A stretch of DNA of 64,000 nucleotides from Heliocidaris erythrogramma (taxonomy: Eukaryota > Echinodermata > Echinoidea > Camarodonta > Echinometridae), in NCBI GenBank assembly GCA_025617745.1, contig CM046856.1, positions 34,032,208 to 34,096,207 on the forward strand, read 5' to 3'. Numbering within the stretch: the stretch's first letter is position 1; every line of letters starts with the position of its first letter. Shown here piece after piece: positions 25,201-38,421 of this stretch. The translations under genes and the position numbers were made by a program. The notes below the pieces were generated by a model. The model made no database searches. It was not told the DNA's origin and was given only the letters and a program-made list of their open reading frames with translations.

Positions 25201-28200
25201 TTGGTATAATCTACACATCTTTACTTTTTGGTGATGCTGCCCTCATTGTGCCATCCTTTATAGGGTCAAAGGTCATATGTCTTTTGTGCGCTCTAACTTC
25301 CAAATTTCATGACAGATTTCTTTCAAATTTTATATGGAGGTGTGTCTTAGACTCTTAGCGAAATCTACCCATCTTTAGTGTTTGCTGCCCCCAGTGTTCT
25401 GCTTTTTATAGGGTCAAATGTCATATTTTGGTTGCGTGCATTCTGGCGGACACATTTATTTCAAATTTCTTTTGGAGGTCCATCATAGATTACTTTAGAC
25501 CTCTACAGTTTTTGGTGATGCTGCCCCCAGTGTTCCGTCTTTCATAGGGTCAAAGGTCATATTTTAGTGGATATCTTGTGTGCGCTCTGAGGTCACATTT
25601 CTTGACAGATTTCTTTCGAATTTTCTATAGAGATGCATTATACTCTAATTTACACACATTGTTTTGGTGATGCTGCTCCTAGTGTTGACAATAGTCCGGG
25701 CCACTGGCGGAAATCTCTACCCCATCCTTTTGTTTGAGGGCGGGGAGGGGGGAGGTTCTTTGTCCCTCTTTCGAATCGCTGCCAGTGCCGGGGGATACAT
25801 TCGCGCGGCAATGGACATTTCTAGTTAATAATAATTTTTAAAAAATAATAATAAGAGATATATCTCAACATAAGTCCAGTGAATGAACCATACAATTAAA
25901 AAAAACAAATGTCAATATTTGTACTGAATTTGAACTGACTGGACTCTTAAAGGGATACTCAACTGCAGATTGTGGACGTTTTAATGCCGCGAGAGGGCAC
26001 TGTGATCGTTACCTGATCATGCCGTTGCCCGGCGGGGCGCAAACCTCGGATAGACTGGTCGCCGCACAAACATGCACGAGTCCGCCTGAGCTCGAGCTCT
26101 CGTGCGAGATTCGGTCGGCTTCGTGCAGTCAAAATGTAATCCCACTTTAATAGTCCAACGGACCCGTTCGACGGACAAACTTTGTGTACGAGTGAATGGG
26201 GCTTACGCAATCCTGAGTTTCCCCATGGCCGCCCGGTGGCGTATCCCTTTAACCCTAATCCCATTGGGGGCCCCCCCCTGTAGTTTTTTTCGCTGTGCTT
26301 CTAGACCGTTTGGAATTTCACGTTCAAACTTCATGACTTTTTTTCTCTCAAGTCTCACGCATATTTTGATATATAATTCACCCCGGTTGGACATGTAGAA
26401 CTGATTTTAGAGGTCGATAATTGCTTGACCATCACAAAAAACAGCAATTTTTGTACAGGTTTCTATGTAATTCATATATCCAATGCCATGTAAACTCCAG
26501 ATCTGTTATAATTGATATGATGAATTAGAATTTGGATTATTTCTTTATTAGTTTATTTCATATACTTCAGAGATAAATTCTAAGAAAAAAAAACAAACCA
26601 ATAAAATAGAATAAAAACAATGAAAATACAAAAGAAATATCTCTTTCTGTGGGTAAATCCGGGAATACTAATATGCTAATTTATGCAAATTAGTAATATT
26701 TTTATCACCCTAAAAAACATGGATGGGATGAATTACATCATTTGAAAGTAGTTTTACAAAAAACCTGAATAAAACCTGTAATTTCTCATGATTTTAGATG
26801 AAAATCAGATTTTTCCCCAAAAATTCATCAAAAATTTGCATATTCAAAATTTAAATTAATTCTTTAAAAAAAAGTAAAGGTCCATTTAAAAAAAAAAAAT
26901 CTTATTCTACTTGATATGTTTTACATCTGTGCCAATTTTCAAGTCAATCGGTATATTTGTTGCCGAGATCTGGGGGGGGGGGGGCCAAAAAGGCCCCCCC
27001 CCCCCCCATGGACTCAAGTCCTCCAAATAACCCAATGGGATTAGGGTTAAAGACCTCAGCCTGACCCAAAACAACCATATATTGACGTAAAGCTTAGTAA
27101 ACAAAGAATATAATTACCCTGGGTATTCATAAATTTTCGTCTCCGTTTATCCATAAAAAATAAAAAAGATAATTTTTTTTGGTCCGCCCCCTCCCTATGG
27201 CGTAACAACAGAGGAAACTGCAGGGGGTCGCTAGACGTGTGACGACATGTCATGTATACAGCTCCGAGTGCGTCTACACGATATGTCGTCATCAAATTTT
27301 CACCCCCCGCAAAGTAGCGTTCCTCAGAGACGGGGCCCTCGTCAGAAAAACCACGGGGCTCAACATTCGGGACGCTGTTACTCATTCCACAGGAAACGGA
27401 ATCTCATGAAGTTGGTTTCAATTTGTTCAGAAAATATATAGCTCCCCGTGGATGAATAAAGGGTATATTTCAAAATTCGGTCAGGCTGAGGTCTTTAAAT
27501 GGTCTATTTCAATCTGCAGTTAGCTAGCCTGCCAATCATGGAGACTGTTCTGGAGTCCCTGAATGCAGCTAATATCAACTATGAGGTGTTTGACAATGTC
27601 AGGGTTGAGCCGACTGATATAAGGTAAATTCTGCCACATGATTTATTTAAAATACTTGATCAGATATGTGATATCAACCAAATATTAGCTTACTCTCAGA
27701 GAATAACAGATCTTGTCAAAGAAAACTTTGATATGAAAAATGTAAATTTTGAAGGATCCATTTAGAATTGTCTTGTAAATTGCAAATTTTCCGTTCTTTG
27801 TAACTTATACTTTGTCTTTGAACTTATAGTTTTCAGGAGGCTATCTCCTTTGTGAAAGCCCGAAACTTTGATGCCTACCTGGCAGTGGGAGGGGGCTCTG
27901 TCATGGACACCTGCAAGGCGGCCAATCTCTACGATTCTCACCGCGACGCTGACTTCTTGGATTTTGTCAACGCCCCCGTCGGCAAGGGTCTCCCCATCCC
28001 CGGACCGGTGAAGCCTCTGATTGCGAGTAAGTCTCTGTTAATGGGCCATTCTTTGTAAAGTGAAACTATCGGTCACACACCTGACCATCTGATTTTGCCT
28101 CATTGCTGGAAAATCAGATTACATTTTATTGATTTTTATATATTACCAGTTTCTTACATGAAAAAGATTTCCTTTTCTTTGAAAAGAAAAAGTAAAGTAA

Positions 28201-31200
28201 TTCCCCAACCATAATGTTTTTACAGAAACATTTAAAAATGCCATTTTTAGAGTGGTCACACACGTGACCGACCAAATTTTCACCTCTAAAAGAAAAGAAT
28301 GCTCACTAATTTATGGAAAATTGCTTTCAAACTGTTCAGAGCAATCCAACCGTTCAGTAGAGAAAAGTGGAAACTGGCACTCTAAAGGGAAATGCGAGAA
28401 GAGTAGGTTTGAATACCAACAAGTAAGCCCCTTTTTCGTGCGAGGCCACACACGTGACCGACCTAATGTAAAATGATGTACTCTCATTTAAAATAATTAC
28501 CCTCCATCTGTTGAGGGTGAGATTGTTATTCAAATATCAAAAATGAGAGTTTTCTACTACAAGACAAATACCAGAAAATTAGGTTTAAATGAACTATTTT
28601 TCAGGAAATTTGTTACACACATATCTGAGAATGGCCCTTATTCGCTTTCTCATGTTACGCCATAAACACCTAAAAATGCACCGCCACCCAAATAAGTGAG
28701 TACACTAGCTAAGTAAGGAGTCTTTTTCCTCACTCCCACTTCCAATTATTTACATACTGTACTGTACTGTATGATGTCAATTCATAATGCTAGACACAAA
28801 AATTTTATAAAAGTTAAGACTGACCCTGTTTATTCGTCCACCAGTTATATATAGATCCCTCTATCAGCCGGACGTAATCTTGCAGTGTATATAAATGATT
28901 TCCACCTGAAATCAACACTCAAAACTCTCTTCAAACTTGTGTAATGTAACAATAATTTTAACAAGGAGTTTGTTACAAACAATCATAGCATGGAGTATAA
29001 ATACATTATCACATGCATGAACCCTGCTGTACTTTAAAGGGATTCCGTAACTTAATTTGTGGAGGCTTGATTTAATAAATTGTTGAATTTTGATATCCGT
29101 CTTGTATAATGATGTTCAGAAGGATAAATAAATAGCCAGGCATAGAAAGGTTTTCAAATATATAATGCTTTTTTAAAGATATCTATAATGACTGAATACT
29201 CCCATTTGCGAAAGTGTACGGCCATACGCTTTAGTCTAACACTGAGTCTATTGGGGAAAATGAGTCTGGCATTTCCGGTCACTTGCATATGTTTAATTTT
29301 GTGAAGGATTTTGCAGTGCTTTCCCTTCCCCTTCCCCCTCCCTTCCCCCTCCCCCTCCCTTCCCCCTCCCCCCCGGGCTTCATTTTTACACCATATTACA
29401 TACACTGATAGCATTATAAGGCCAGGCAGCTCAGATTTTATCAAGCCTCTACAAAGTTACCAAATCACTTTAATAGAAATGCTGGGTTTGAGCATGACTC
29501 TAATGTATGGCCACCTTACATATTGGTTCCAGTCAAAGCAAGGCCGGATAAATGAGGTTAGACCGTACAATAATTAATATTACGTAACATCGTCATTGCC
29601 ATCACATTACCATAGTGATGATGGTAATGATGATGTAATAGTGTTGATAATAGTCACAATTCTACTGCAATTGATCGTAATGACTTTGATTTTCACAGTC
29701 CCCACTACATCAGGAACAGGGAGCGAGACTACAGGGGTTTCCATATTTGACTACACACCACTCCGAGCAAAGACAGGTAGGTTTTGAGTTGACAGAAGAA
29801 AACAATTAACAGTGTATTGTCCACTCAGGCCCTTTATAATCTGCAGTCATGACATACTGGGCGTTGTGGCGCGCGCCTGTAATCCAGCTACCAGTGAAAG
29901 TTATAAACTGATTCAGCGGACCCAGGTTCGAGACTGAGTCACGTCTTTCGGATGGTGACGTTAAAGGTCGGTCCCGGACGTAAAATCATATCTGATTGAT
30001 ACACGTCTGTAAAAGCCCAATTACACACACATACCTTTATATTACTCATAATGACTTAAAATATTCTTTGTACAAAAGAGAATATGGTTTAATTCTGTTG
30101 TAAAATTCAGGCTGAAGATGGAGTATGCTTAACTGCGAAACATACTGTATATAGTTCTTTTAACCCATTGCCTACAGGCACCATGTGGTTCATTATTAAG
30201 CCTATGGGGAAAAAGAGAACTCAGTAGTCGGTGGTTTAAGTGCTATGTGTTCGTTGTTGTTTATAAGCGATTTCGTAATTGGCCCATGAGCAACTTTTCG
30301 CAAAATGACCTTTCCCTTTTTTCATTATGATAGGCATCTTTTCAAAGAAAGATAATACGTAAGCTTGCCCGACATAGCAACCTACAGAATTCAAACTCTA
30401 CGAAAGAAAGACATCGTAGACCAGGTGACTAGAATAGCACGTCAATGAACACTTGGGAAAGCGCATTGTTTGCAAGTTGGCTATCATTTGGCAGACTGTC
30501 AAATACCAACCGTCAATGAACACTTTGTTGCTTTTCAGTGGATTTAATGAAAAGTATAATCATTACAGTTTATGTCAAATGACCTTTATCTGCTCATGCG
30601 CAAATCCTAATTACGAATCGCTTATTAGTGGGAATCGTTATTGTACCGTCCTTTGGGGGAAAAAAAGAAAAGAAAAAAATAATCATCTAGGCTCTCTTAG
30701 CTGATATAAAGGAACCCTGATACGATGCACATTTTAAAGATGATATTGAGTTCTGAAGCCTGTTTCATAAAACTTGTTTTCAGTAACAACTGCCACAGAT
30801 ACATGACATATCTGTTCATAGCCAATCAAATGTAAGGATTTCAATAGCTTATAACAGTTATTGTATCTTGTTATTGAAACTAAGTTTTATGAAACAGGGC
30901 AGTAGTTTGATTGAAATAAAACTTGTTGGATATTTCCTCACATTTTCTAATTGTATCAAAAGATGCATGTGCCAAATGTGTTATGTTATGTCCACAATTT
31001 TGGATTAACTTTACTGTAAATATCTGAATGAATGAATGTCAAATCGAGGCTGCATGAGATCCGCTGTTTGCCTGCAACTCACCCCACATCATAATCATAG
31101 AAGTTTTGTAGAAATCGCTGCACTCCAGCTATGTACGTTTGTTTTAACAATAGAGTAAGGCTACCAGTGCCCCATTTCATAAAACTTTTTATCAATAACA

Positions 31201-34200
31201 GCTGTCTCATACTTATGACAAATTCGCTCTTGGCCAATCAGATGCAAGGATTTCAGTAGCTTATAACAATTGTAACTTGTCATATATATCGGATTTTTAT
31301 TGAGCTAAAAACTATCAAAAACAAAGACAAACGGTGCAAAGGCCGATATTTGTTTGTGTACAAATTAAAATTGTATACATGTACAAATGAAGATCACATG
31401 GTAAATATAATAAAAATAATGAATTACAGTAAATAATATAGGTATAACATGTGACATTACATTAGGTTACTCCCAAGTAGTAAATTGTTTTGTGGAAGAG
31501 AAAAATAGCAGGAGGAGGAAAAAAAAGGAGAGAAGGAGAAAGAAAGAGAGGAGAAGAGAACACAAGCTAGGAAGAAGGGGAGAAATTATCAAGTAATTAA
31601 AAAAGAAAAAAAAAGGATAAATACAAGTATAAAATATAAAGTACACTATATAAAGGAATCATTGGAACCAAACACATACTGAGATTTCATGCAGAAATAG
31701 CATGTTTACCATAACATACTTCAAGGAGAACATGTATACATTATACTGTAAACGTGGAATATTTTTGTTTATGTATTCTTTTGCGCATGAGCCTAGCGCG
31801 TCGGCGAAATTAAAAACACACAAAATTCACTTTACTCAGCCAAGCGCGAAAAATTAATCCCGCGAAAATTTCCACTTTTACAGTAGTAGATTATAGTACA
31901 TGTACTGTATTAATATCATACTATAATGTACTTTACATTAAGCTACCCCAACAGGTCAAAGAATTATGAGAAGGGAAGAAATAGCAAAACAAGAAGGAAA
32001 TAGGGAGAGGGGAGAGAAAGAGCAGGAGGAAGAAAAAAAAGGGGGAGCGGTAGTTAAGTAGCACATTCAGGAAGCAAATTAATATATTGCAAAGATATAA
32101 CATACCAGGTTCAATGTATGTAATTCCCATAAGAGTAAAGCATTAGAAGAGAAGATAGAATTAGAGTGAGAAAGAAAGAGGAATGGAGAAAGAGGAATGG
32201 AGAGAAAGGGGGAAATTACACAAAATTAAATTTGTAGATAATAGATATCAAGTTTTATGAAACGGGGCCCATAACTCAATATTTCTGTTTCAGGAAGACA
32301 GAACAAAGATAAAAACAGAAACTGATGCGTGCTTGAAAACTTTTTTTCAAACTCTTTAAAGGTTCGGATTCATGAAAATAAGGAAGCATACCCGGCGCTA
32401 TTTTGAAAGTTTTCTGGTTTTGCAGTATTTATTCTTACTTTAAATGTGCAATGTTGAATAGGGGGCTGCGGCGGGGCTAGTCAATCCACATCGCAAAAGG
32501 AGTGAAAAATCCTATAGGGGGCACTTTCATGCAGTGTCCCGTATGACATTTATTCAAAGATTTCATCCATATTTTTTTTTTAAATCTCTTCATATGACTA
32601 TGACCATAGGTGGTGATACCAGAAAGCATCATTATTCAATGGACATGTCAGAAGATTTTTCATTTTGGGACAAAATATGAGGAAAACAGACATATGTCGT
32701 ACAGGACACATTGCATGGAATTGCCCTAGGGCTGTTTGGATTGGCAATATGTGTACAACATTTCAACAACTTGAAAAGAAGACGATTCATTATTTGGCAT
32801 TTTCTCTTCTTTATGACTAGGTATTGCTAGCAGAGTGATCAGGCCATTACTGGGTATTGTCGATCCACTGCACACGTTGCACATGCCCAATAGAGTGGCG
32901 ACGTACAGTGGTTTTGATGTGCTGTGGTAAGTTGTCCATTCAGGCCCCTAGTCGTGGAGGCGGACTAACTTGAACCCGGTTTGAAGTAGTCCAATGATTA
33001 AAGGAGCGCAAAGTGTAAATCTTTATTCCTTTAAAATTGCTGTCATTCTGGTTTTTTTAAATGAAATGAATCAAGTAATGAAATGAAAATGAGAAATTGA
33101 TATCATAATGACATGGTTTTTGTTGTTCATGTACATGGTGTAGTTAAAGAATTATGGTAATTTTCACGGGGAAAATGAGGTTGGCACTTGGCGCCCTATA
33201 AATCAGTGGACCTACTCTTACCCATTGGTGAAAGGTATCTTCCTTTCTAAATTGATAGTTGGCCTATGATTAGATCTTTCAATATGGCACGAAAAAGAGA
33301 CATGATAACGAAGCTATTCGACCTGCACTCATCAGGTTATCACGCAGGTATATAACAAATTACTTGAAATCAACTATATTATACTCGGTGAACCCGGACG
33401 CAACCTAGACGCCGTAATGACGCCGTACTGATCGCATTAAACAACACATCCCCTCGACTATTCGGAACCGTACAACCAATCAGCGCACGCAGCCCGTCCG
33501 TGCCTGCAAATCAGAAATGCACGCTAACAGACCAAAGATAGCCAAATGCGATTCAGCGATTGGTCTCGCTTGCTGAACAATCCCGGGCCAGAAGCTCAGC
33601 GCATTTACGCTTTCTGGAAGCCGCGTACATTCAATCGCATGAACCTCTTCTGTGCAGACAAAAGGAGTTCGTCCAAGCTTTGCGATTGTTCTGAAATTAC
33701 GGCGTCTAGGTTGCGTCCGGGTTCACCGAGTATAATATAGTTGATTTCAAGTAATTTGTTATATACCTGCGTGATAACCTGATGAGTGCAGGTCGAAAAG
33801 CTTCGTTATCATGTCTCTTTTTCGTGACATATTGAAATTTTGTAGTACCAAGAAATTATTTGTGATTAGATCTTTAGATGTACATGTATATTATCTGAAG
33901 AAAATACAACTTCATCCACAACAGTTGACTCATAAACTATGTTTATTAAAGGTACTCTTACTTCTGTTTGTGGAATTACACTTTTAGAGAAAGAGGCTCA
34001 AAATTATTCAAATTTGCCTTGCAGTTAATGGGTATATTTGATTGGCAAAATGTTAACACACAGAGGAAACGTGCAGAAAGTCATCTTCCCTGAAAAGCAC
34101 AAATGCAACAGACAAATCAACACAACCGTAAACAACAATCTGTATAAATTTGTTGAGTCCTAGGAAAGAAATTAGGTACTCTTCATTATCGGAACTACAG

Positions 34201-37200
34201 ATTATCTTCAAAAGTAAACTTTGTATCATTCATTACATGAGCATCCTCATCTGTGGAAATTCTGTTTTGTTTTGTTTGTTTTTTTCCGATGATGGTTGTC
34301 GTAGATTTCCTCTTAAAATTTCCATAAAGGCGTAAACATCTTTGAGCTTGACCTGAGGACATACATGCAGAAAACTGGCCTCTTTTAACTGCCTTTCAAT
34401 ATGATTATTTGATATCTTTATTTAATATTGTAAAGCTTCTAAGTTATAGTAGACAATCACCCCACAATCAAACACTCGGGAACCAAAACCAGACAAACGA
34501 AGCATCAGAAGGAGCACCAAAATAATTATTAAATTAAACTCTAATACAGTAACTAAGATGGAGCCTAAATAATGATGTGTACATGATGAAGTCCTGTAGT
34601 GCTCTGGTTTATTATTCAGTACTACAGACTGCTCTCTGCAGAAAACTCACATATATTTTACGGAGTAACCAATGATATAACAGAAAATGGACAAGTCCAA
34701 TAAAATAGAATGGTCTTACAGGAAAGGAGAACCAATAGAAAATTACTAGAAAGAAAATAGAAGACAGAACACATGTCCTGAATACTTGATGAGGAAAGGA
34801 CAAAAGAGGCAATGTTTGAATGAAAAGAAGAATTTAGGCTCGTAAACGAAGAAGCTTGATGGGAGGAATTTTTAATTTGTAAACAAATTTTTAGGCATTT
34901 TACTCCCAGTGTTAAAGATCGTATGCTCGATCTGTAATGAAAACACAAGTCAGAAAAAATTGGAACCAGCGGGATTCGAACCTGTCATCTACTGCTTGCC
35001 GGGCAGCGACTTAACCACCAGGCTATTCTGGTTCACGGCCAAGTCACGATGAACTGGAATCAAATACCCAAGATCCTCTTCTTTCTGACTCATTAATATT
35101 CAAACGGTCCGCCGTAGACAATGGTTAGTAAACGGAGAAGCTTGATGGGAGGAATTTTTAATTTGTAAACAAATTTTTAGGCATTTTACTCCCAGTGTTA
35201 AAGATCGTATGCTCGATCTGTAATGAAAAACACAAGTCAGAAAAAAAATTTCATTACAGATCGAGCATACGATCTTTAACACTGGGAGTAAAATGCCTAA
35301 AAATTTGTTTACAAATTAAGAATTTAGGCATTTGAAATGAGGCAGAGTTTGGGGAATAGAAATGAGGCAGAGTATGGAAAGCTGACTGTGACATTGATAG
35401 AAAAACAGAATGTTACAAAATTACACTCTTACAATAAATATGATTATTTGATATTTTTATGTGATTCTGAAAAGTGGTGGAAGAGCACTTGTGGTTTTAC
35501 TGTGGAATATACTTGCATGAAATTTACAATGTAGAAAAAAAATAGCCCTGTTAGTCATTTTGTTAAAAAAATTAATTCTTTCTTTATTTCTTTGTTATAA
35601 AAGCCATGCCCTGGAGTCCTACACTGCTATCCCATACAACGAGCGCAAACCGAGGCCAACCCACCCCAAAAACAGGCCAGCCTACCAGGGAAGTAATCCC
35701 ATCAGTGATATTTGGTCCAGCCACGCCCTTAGGATGATAGAACAGTACTTCAAAAGGTAAAGATTCACCAGGCACAAATCCTCTAAGTGATGTATGTGAC
35801 TTGCCAGCTCCCCCAAAATATAGTTTGCAAACAAAATAATGCAGCACATAGAGAAAATGTGATTCATGTTTGGACAACCGTCGTTTTATATTTTGTGTAT
35901 GTGGGTAGATTGATTATCTTTCACTGAAGTTGCCTAGTCGTAATTTTAAGAATGAATTTACAGTTGATATCCCTAGGGAACAACTGTTTTCAAGAAGGAT
36001 GAAAGTTTTGCTGGTGATTGCTGCACGTACCATTCGTCACTTAACGTATGGAGGTGTGACGGCTCAGTGTTAGAGCAGTAGGCTTCAAACTGGGAGGTCC
36101 CTGGTTTGGGTTTTTTTTTTAAGTCAGTGCACTTTAGTGCCCTTTAGTGTGGCATTCATCCTCAATTACCAAGTTCCTCTGGTAGGACTTAAGCCATAGG
36201 TCCCCTGGTTTGACTTAAGCCATAGATCCCCTGGTTGCTTACCTACAATCATATCCTTGCTTTCTTGTTACACTTACAAGTTTGCCTGTAGTTAATGATT
36301 TTCATTTTTTAGCACTAACTCATTTAACAAAGTATTGTTTTGTTTGGTTTTATTGGAAACCCCAGAGCTGTGAATAATCCTGAAGATTTGGAGGCCCGAT
36401 CTGAGATGCATCTAGCCAGTGTCTTTGCTGGTGTAGGATTCGGCAATGCTGGTGTTCATCTCTGGTGAGTTCTGTTTATGCTTGGAGGTGTTCTGGAATT
36501 ATCAAGTACTAATTTTCATGTATAAGTGTATGATTTTTGACTCTGCAAAGGTCAAAATTTTAAAGATTTTTAAAATCAAAATATGCTTATGACTGGAGTC
36601 ATGAAACCCCCCCTCCTTGTACAAGTCCACCTATAGAGATCAGTACACATTCACTGATCTTGACTTCAGAATGCTACATTCATTAAAACTTCAAGATGGG
36701 ACTGATATTCGCATTACATGGAAAAGGCAGAACAAGCTTAAGTCTGCTGAATGTCTTCCATATGCTTATGTTGACGATTAGAAGCTAACCTGCATACCCT
36801 ACGATTCCCAGTAATAAAGCAGTTGGTATGTATGATCTAAATATTGTAAAGGAAAACATAAGTGGAGGGGTCTATTAACCCTCTCAGTCCCAAGCCATAA
36901 AAACCCCATTGAGTTAATATACATTCTTGCACCTAGGGGACTGAGAGGGTTAAGAGAGCATGGCTTGTTTGTTTATATTTACATGTATATGTATGTATCT
37001 GATTTTTGTTTACGGAAAAAAAGATGTTTTTATTCCTCTGATGTCTCCTACAGTCATGGGATGTCATATCCCATCGCTGGCATGGTGAAGCAGTACAAGT
37101 CTCGTGATTACGATGTCGACCATCCCATTGTGGTGAGCCATTGATTGTTTTCCTATTATCTCGAAAAAGCTGCTTGTAACATCGATATCGACGTAGAATC

Positions 37201-38390
37201 AAGGCATAAATATCTTATGCACAAACTTTTCTCAAGAGTCTTGTTGCTGCATTCATTGTTTGCTATAGTAGGTTTCAGATATATATATACAAAGCAGGGG
37301 CAGAAATCCACTCTAATGTAATATCAGTTCCTTATCACAATTGCCTATAGAGATAATACTTGGATTTTTAGCTCAAGTGAGCTATTGCGATGGAAATTTG
37401 TCCGTCGTCCGTCGTGCGCCGTCCGTCGTCCGTTAACTTTTTACATTTTCATCTTTTTCTCCAAAACCCATGATTGGAATTCAACCAAACTTGGTACGAA
37501 TCATCCTTAGGGGTAGGGGACCCAAAGTTGCTAAAATGGTACATGTGGTCCCCAGGGGGAGGGCCCCCAATTGTAAAAGCTATGTAAATTTCAAACATCT
37601 TCTTCTCCAGAACCAGGCATAGCTCAGACTTGGTATTTTGTATGGAGATACCTCTATAGATGAAGAATGAATGTTGTTCATGAAATTTCTCTGAGTGGCC
37701 CTATAGGGGCCCTGTGGGGGTAACATACTGGAGGGGGGGGGGGGGGGGCGCTGCCAGGCAAAATGTACATTCTGATCTTCTTCTCCAAAACACATGATCG
37801 GAATTCAACCAAACTTGGTAGGAATCATCCTTAGGGGTAGGGGACCCAAAGTTGCTAAAATGGTGCATGTGGCCCCCAGGGGGGCCCAGGGGGAGGGCCC
37901 CCAATTGTAAAAGCTATGTAAATTTCAAACATCTTCTTCTCCAGAACCAGGCATAGCTCAGACTTGGTATTTTGTATGGAGATACCTCTATAGATGAAGA
38001 ATGAATGTTGTTCATGAAATTTCTCTGAGTGGCCCTGTAGGGGCCCTGTGGGGGTAACATACTGGAGGGGGGGCGCTGCCAGGCAAAATGTACATTCTGA
38101 TCTTCTTCTCCAAAACACATGATCGGAATTCAACCAAACTTGGTAGGAATCATCCTTAGTGGTAGGGGACCCAAAGTTGCTAAAATGGTACATGTGGCCC
38201 CTAGGGGGCCCAGGGGGAGGGCCCCCAATTGTAAAAGCTATGTAAATTTCAAACATCTTCTTCTCCAGAACCAGGCATAGCTCAGACTTGGTATTGTGTA
38301 TGGAGATTCCTCTATAGATGAAGAATGAATGTTGTTCATGAAAATTTCTCTGAGTGGCCCTATAGGGGCCCTGTGCAGGTAACATACTGG

Positions 38391-38421
<31 letters not shown>

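Larger units (their letters stand above)
22036..25830 (+). repeat. Tandem-array element T1 headed by TCCGTCCGT, in intron 4
   Basis: It begins near TACTATAATTTGGCTAATGT, followed by GTCTGTCTGTCCGTCCG, then diverged units of about 165-185 bp. Each unit contains GATTTCTTTCAAATTTTG, TTTTTGGTGATGCTGCC and TATAGGGTCAAAGGTCAT. Units run about 22620-23321 and 24758-25690. It ends around CATTCGCGCGGCAATGG (25800). A palindromic MITE (22414-22540), a G/C run (22358) and a 1.4-kb insertion (23322-24757) interrupt it. Same layout as 37367-38912 and 43274-44940. Class unknown. Confidence 0.75.

Noticed and set aside
34962-35034. tRNA gene
   Set aside because: Acceptor ends pair well, but U33 is missing and the T stem is mismatched, and it is joined to a SINE body.
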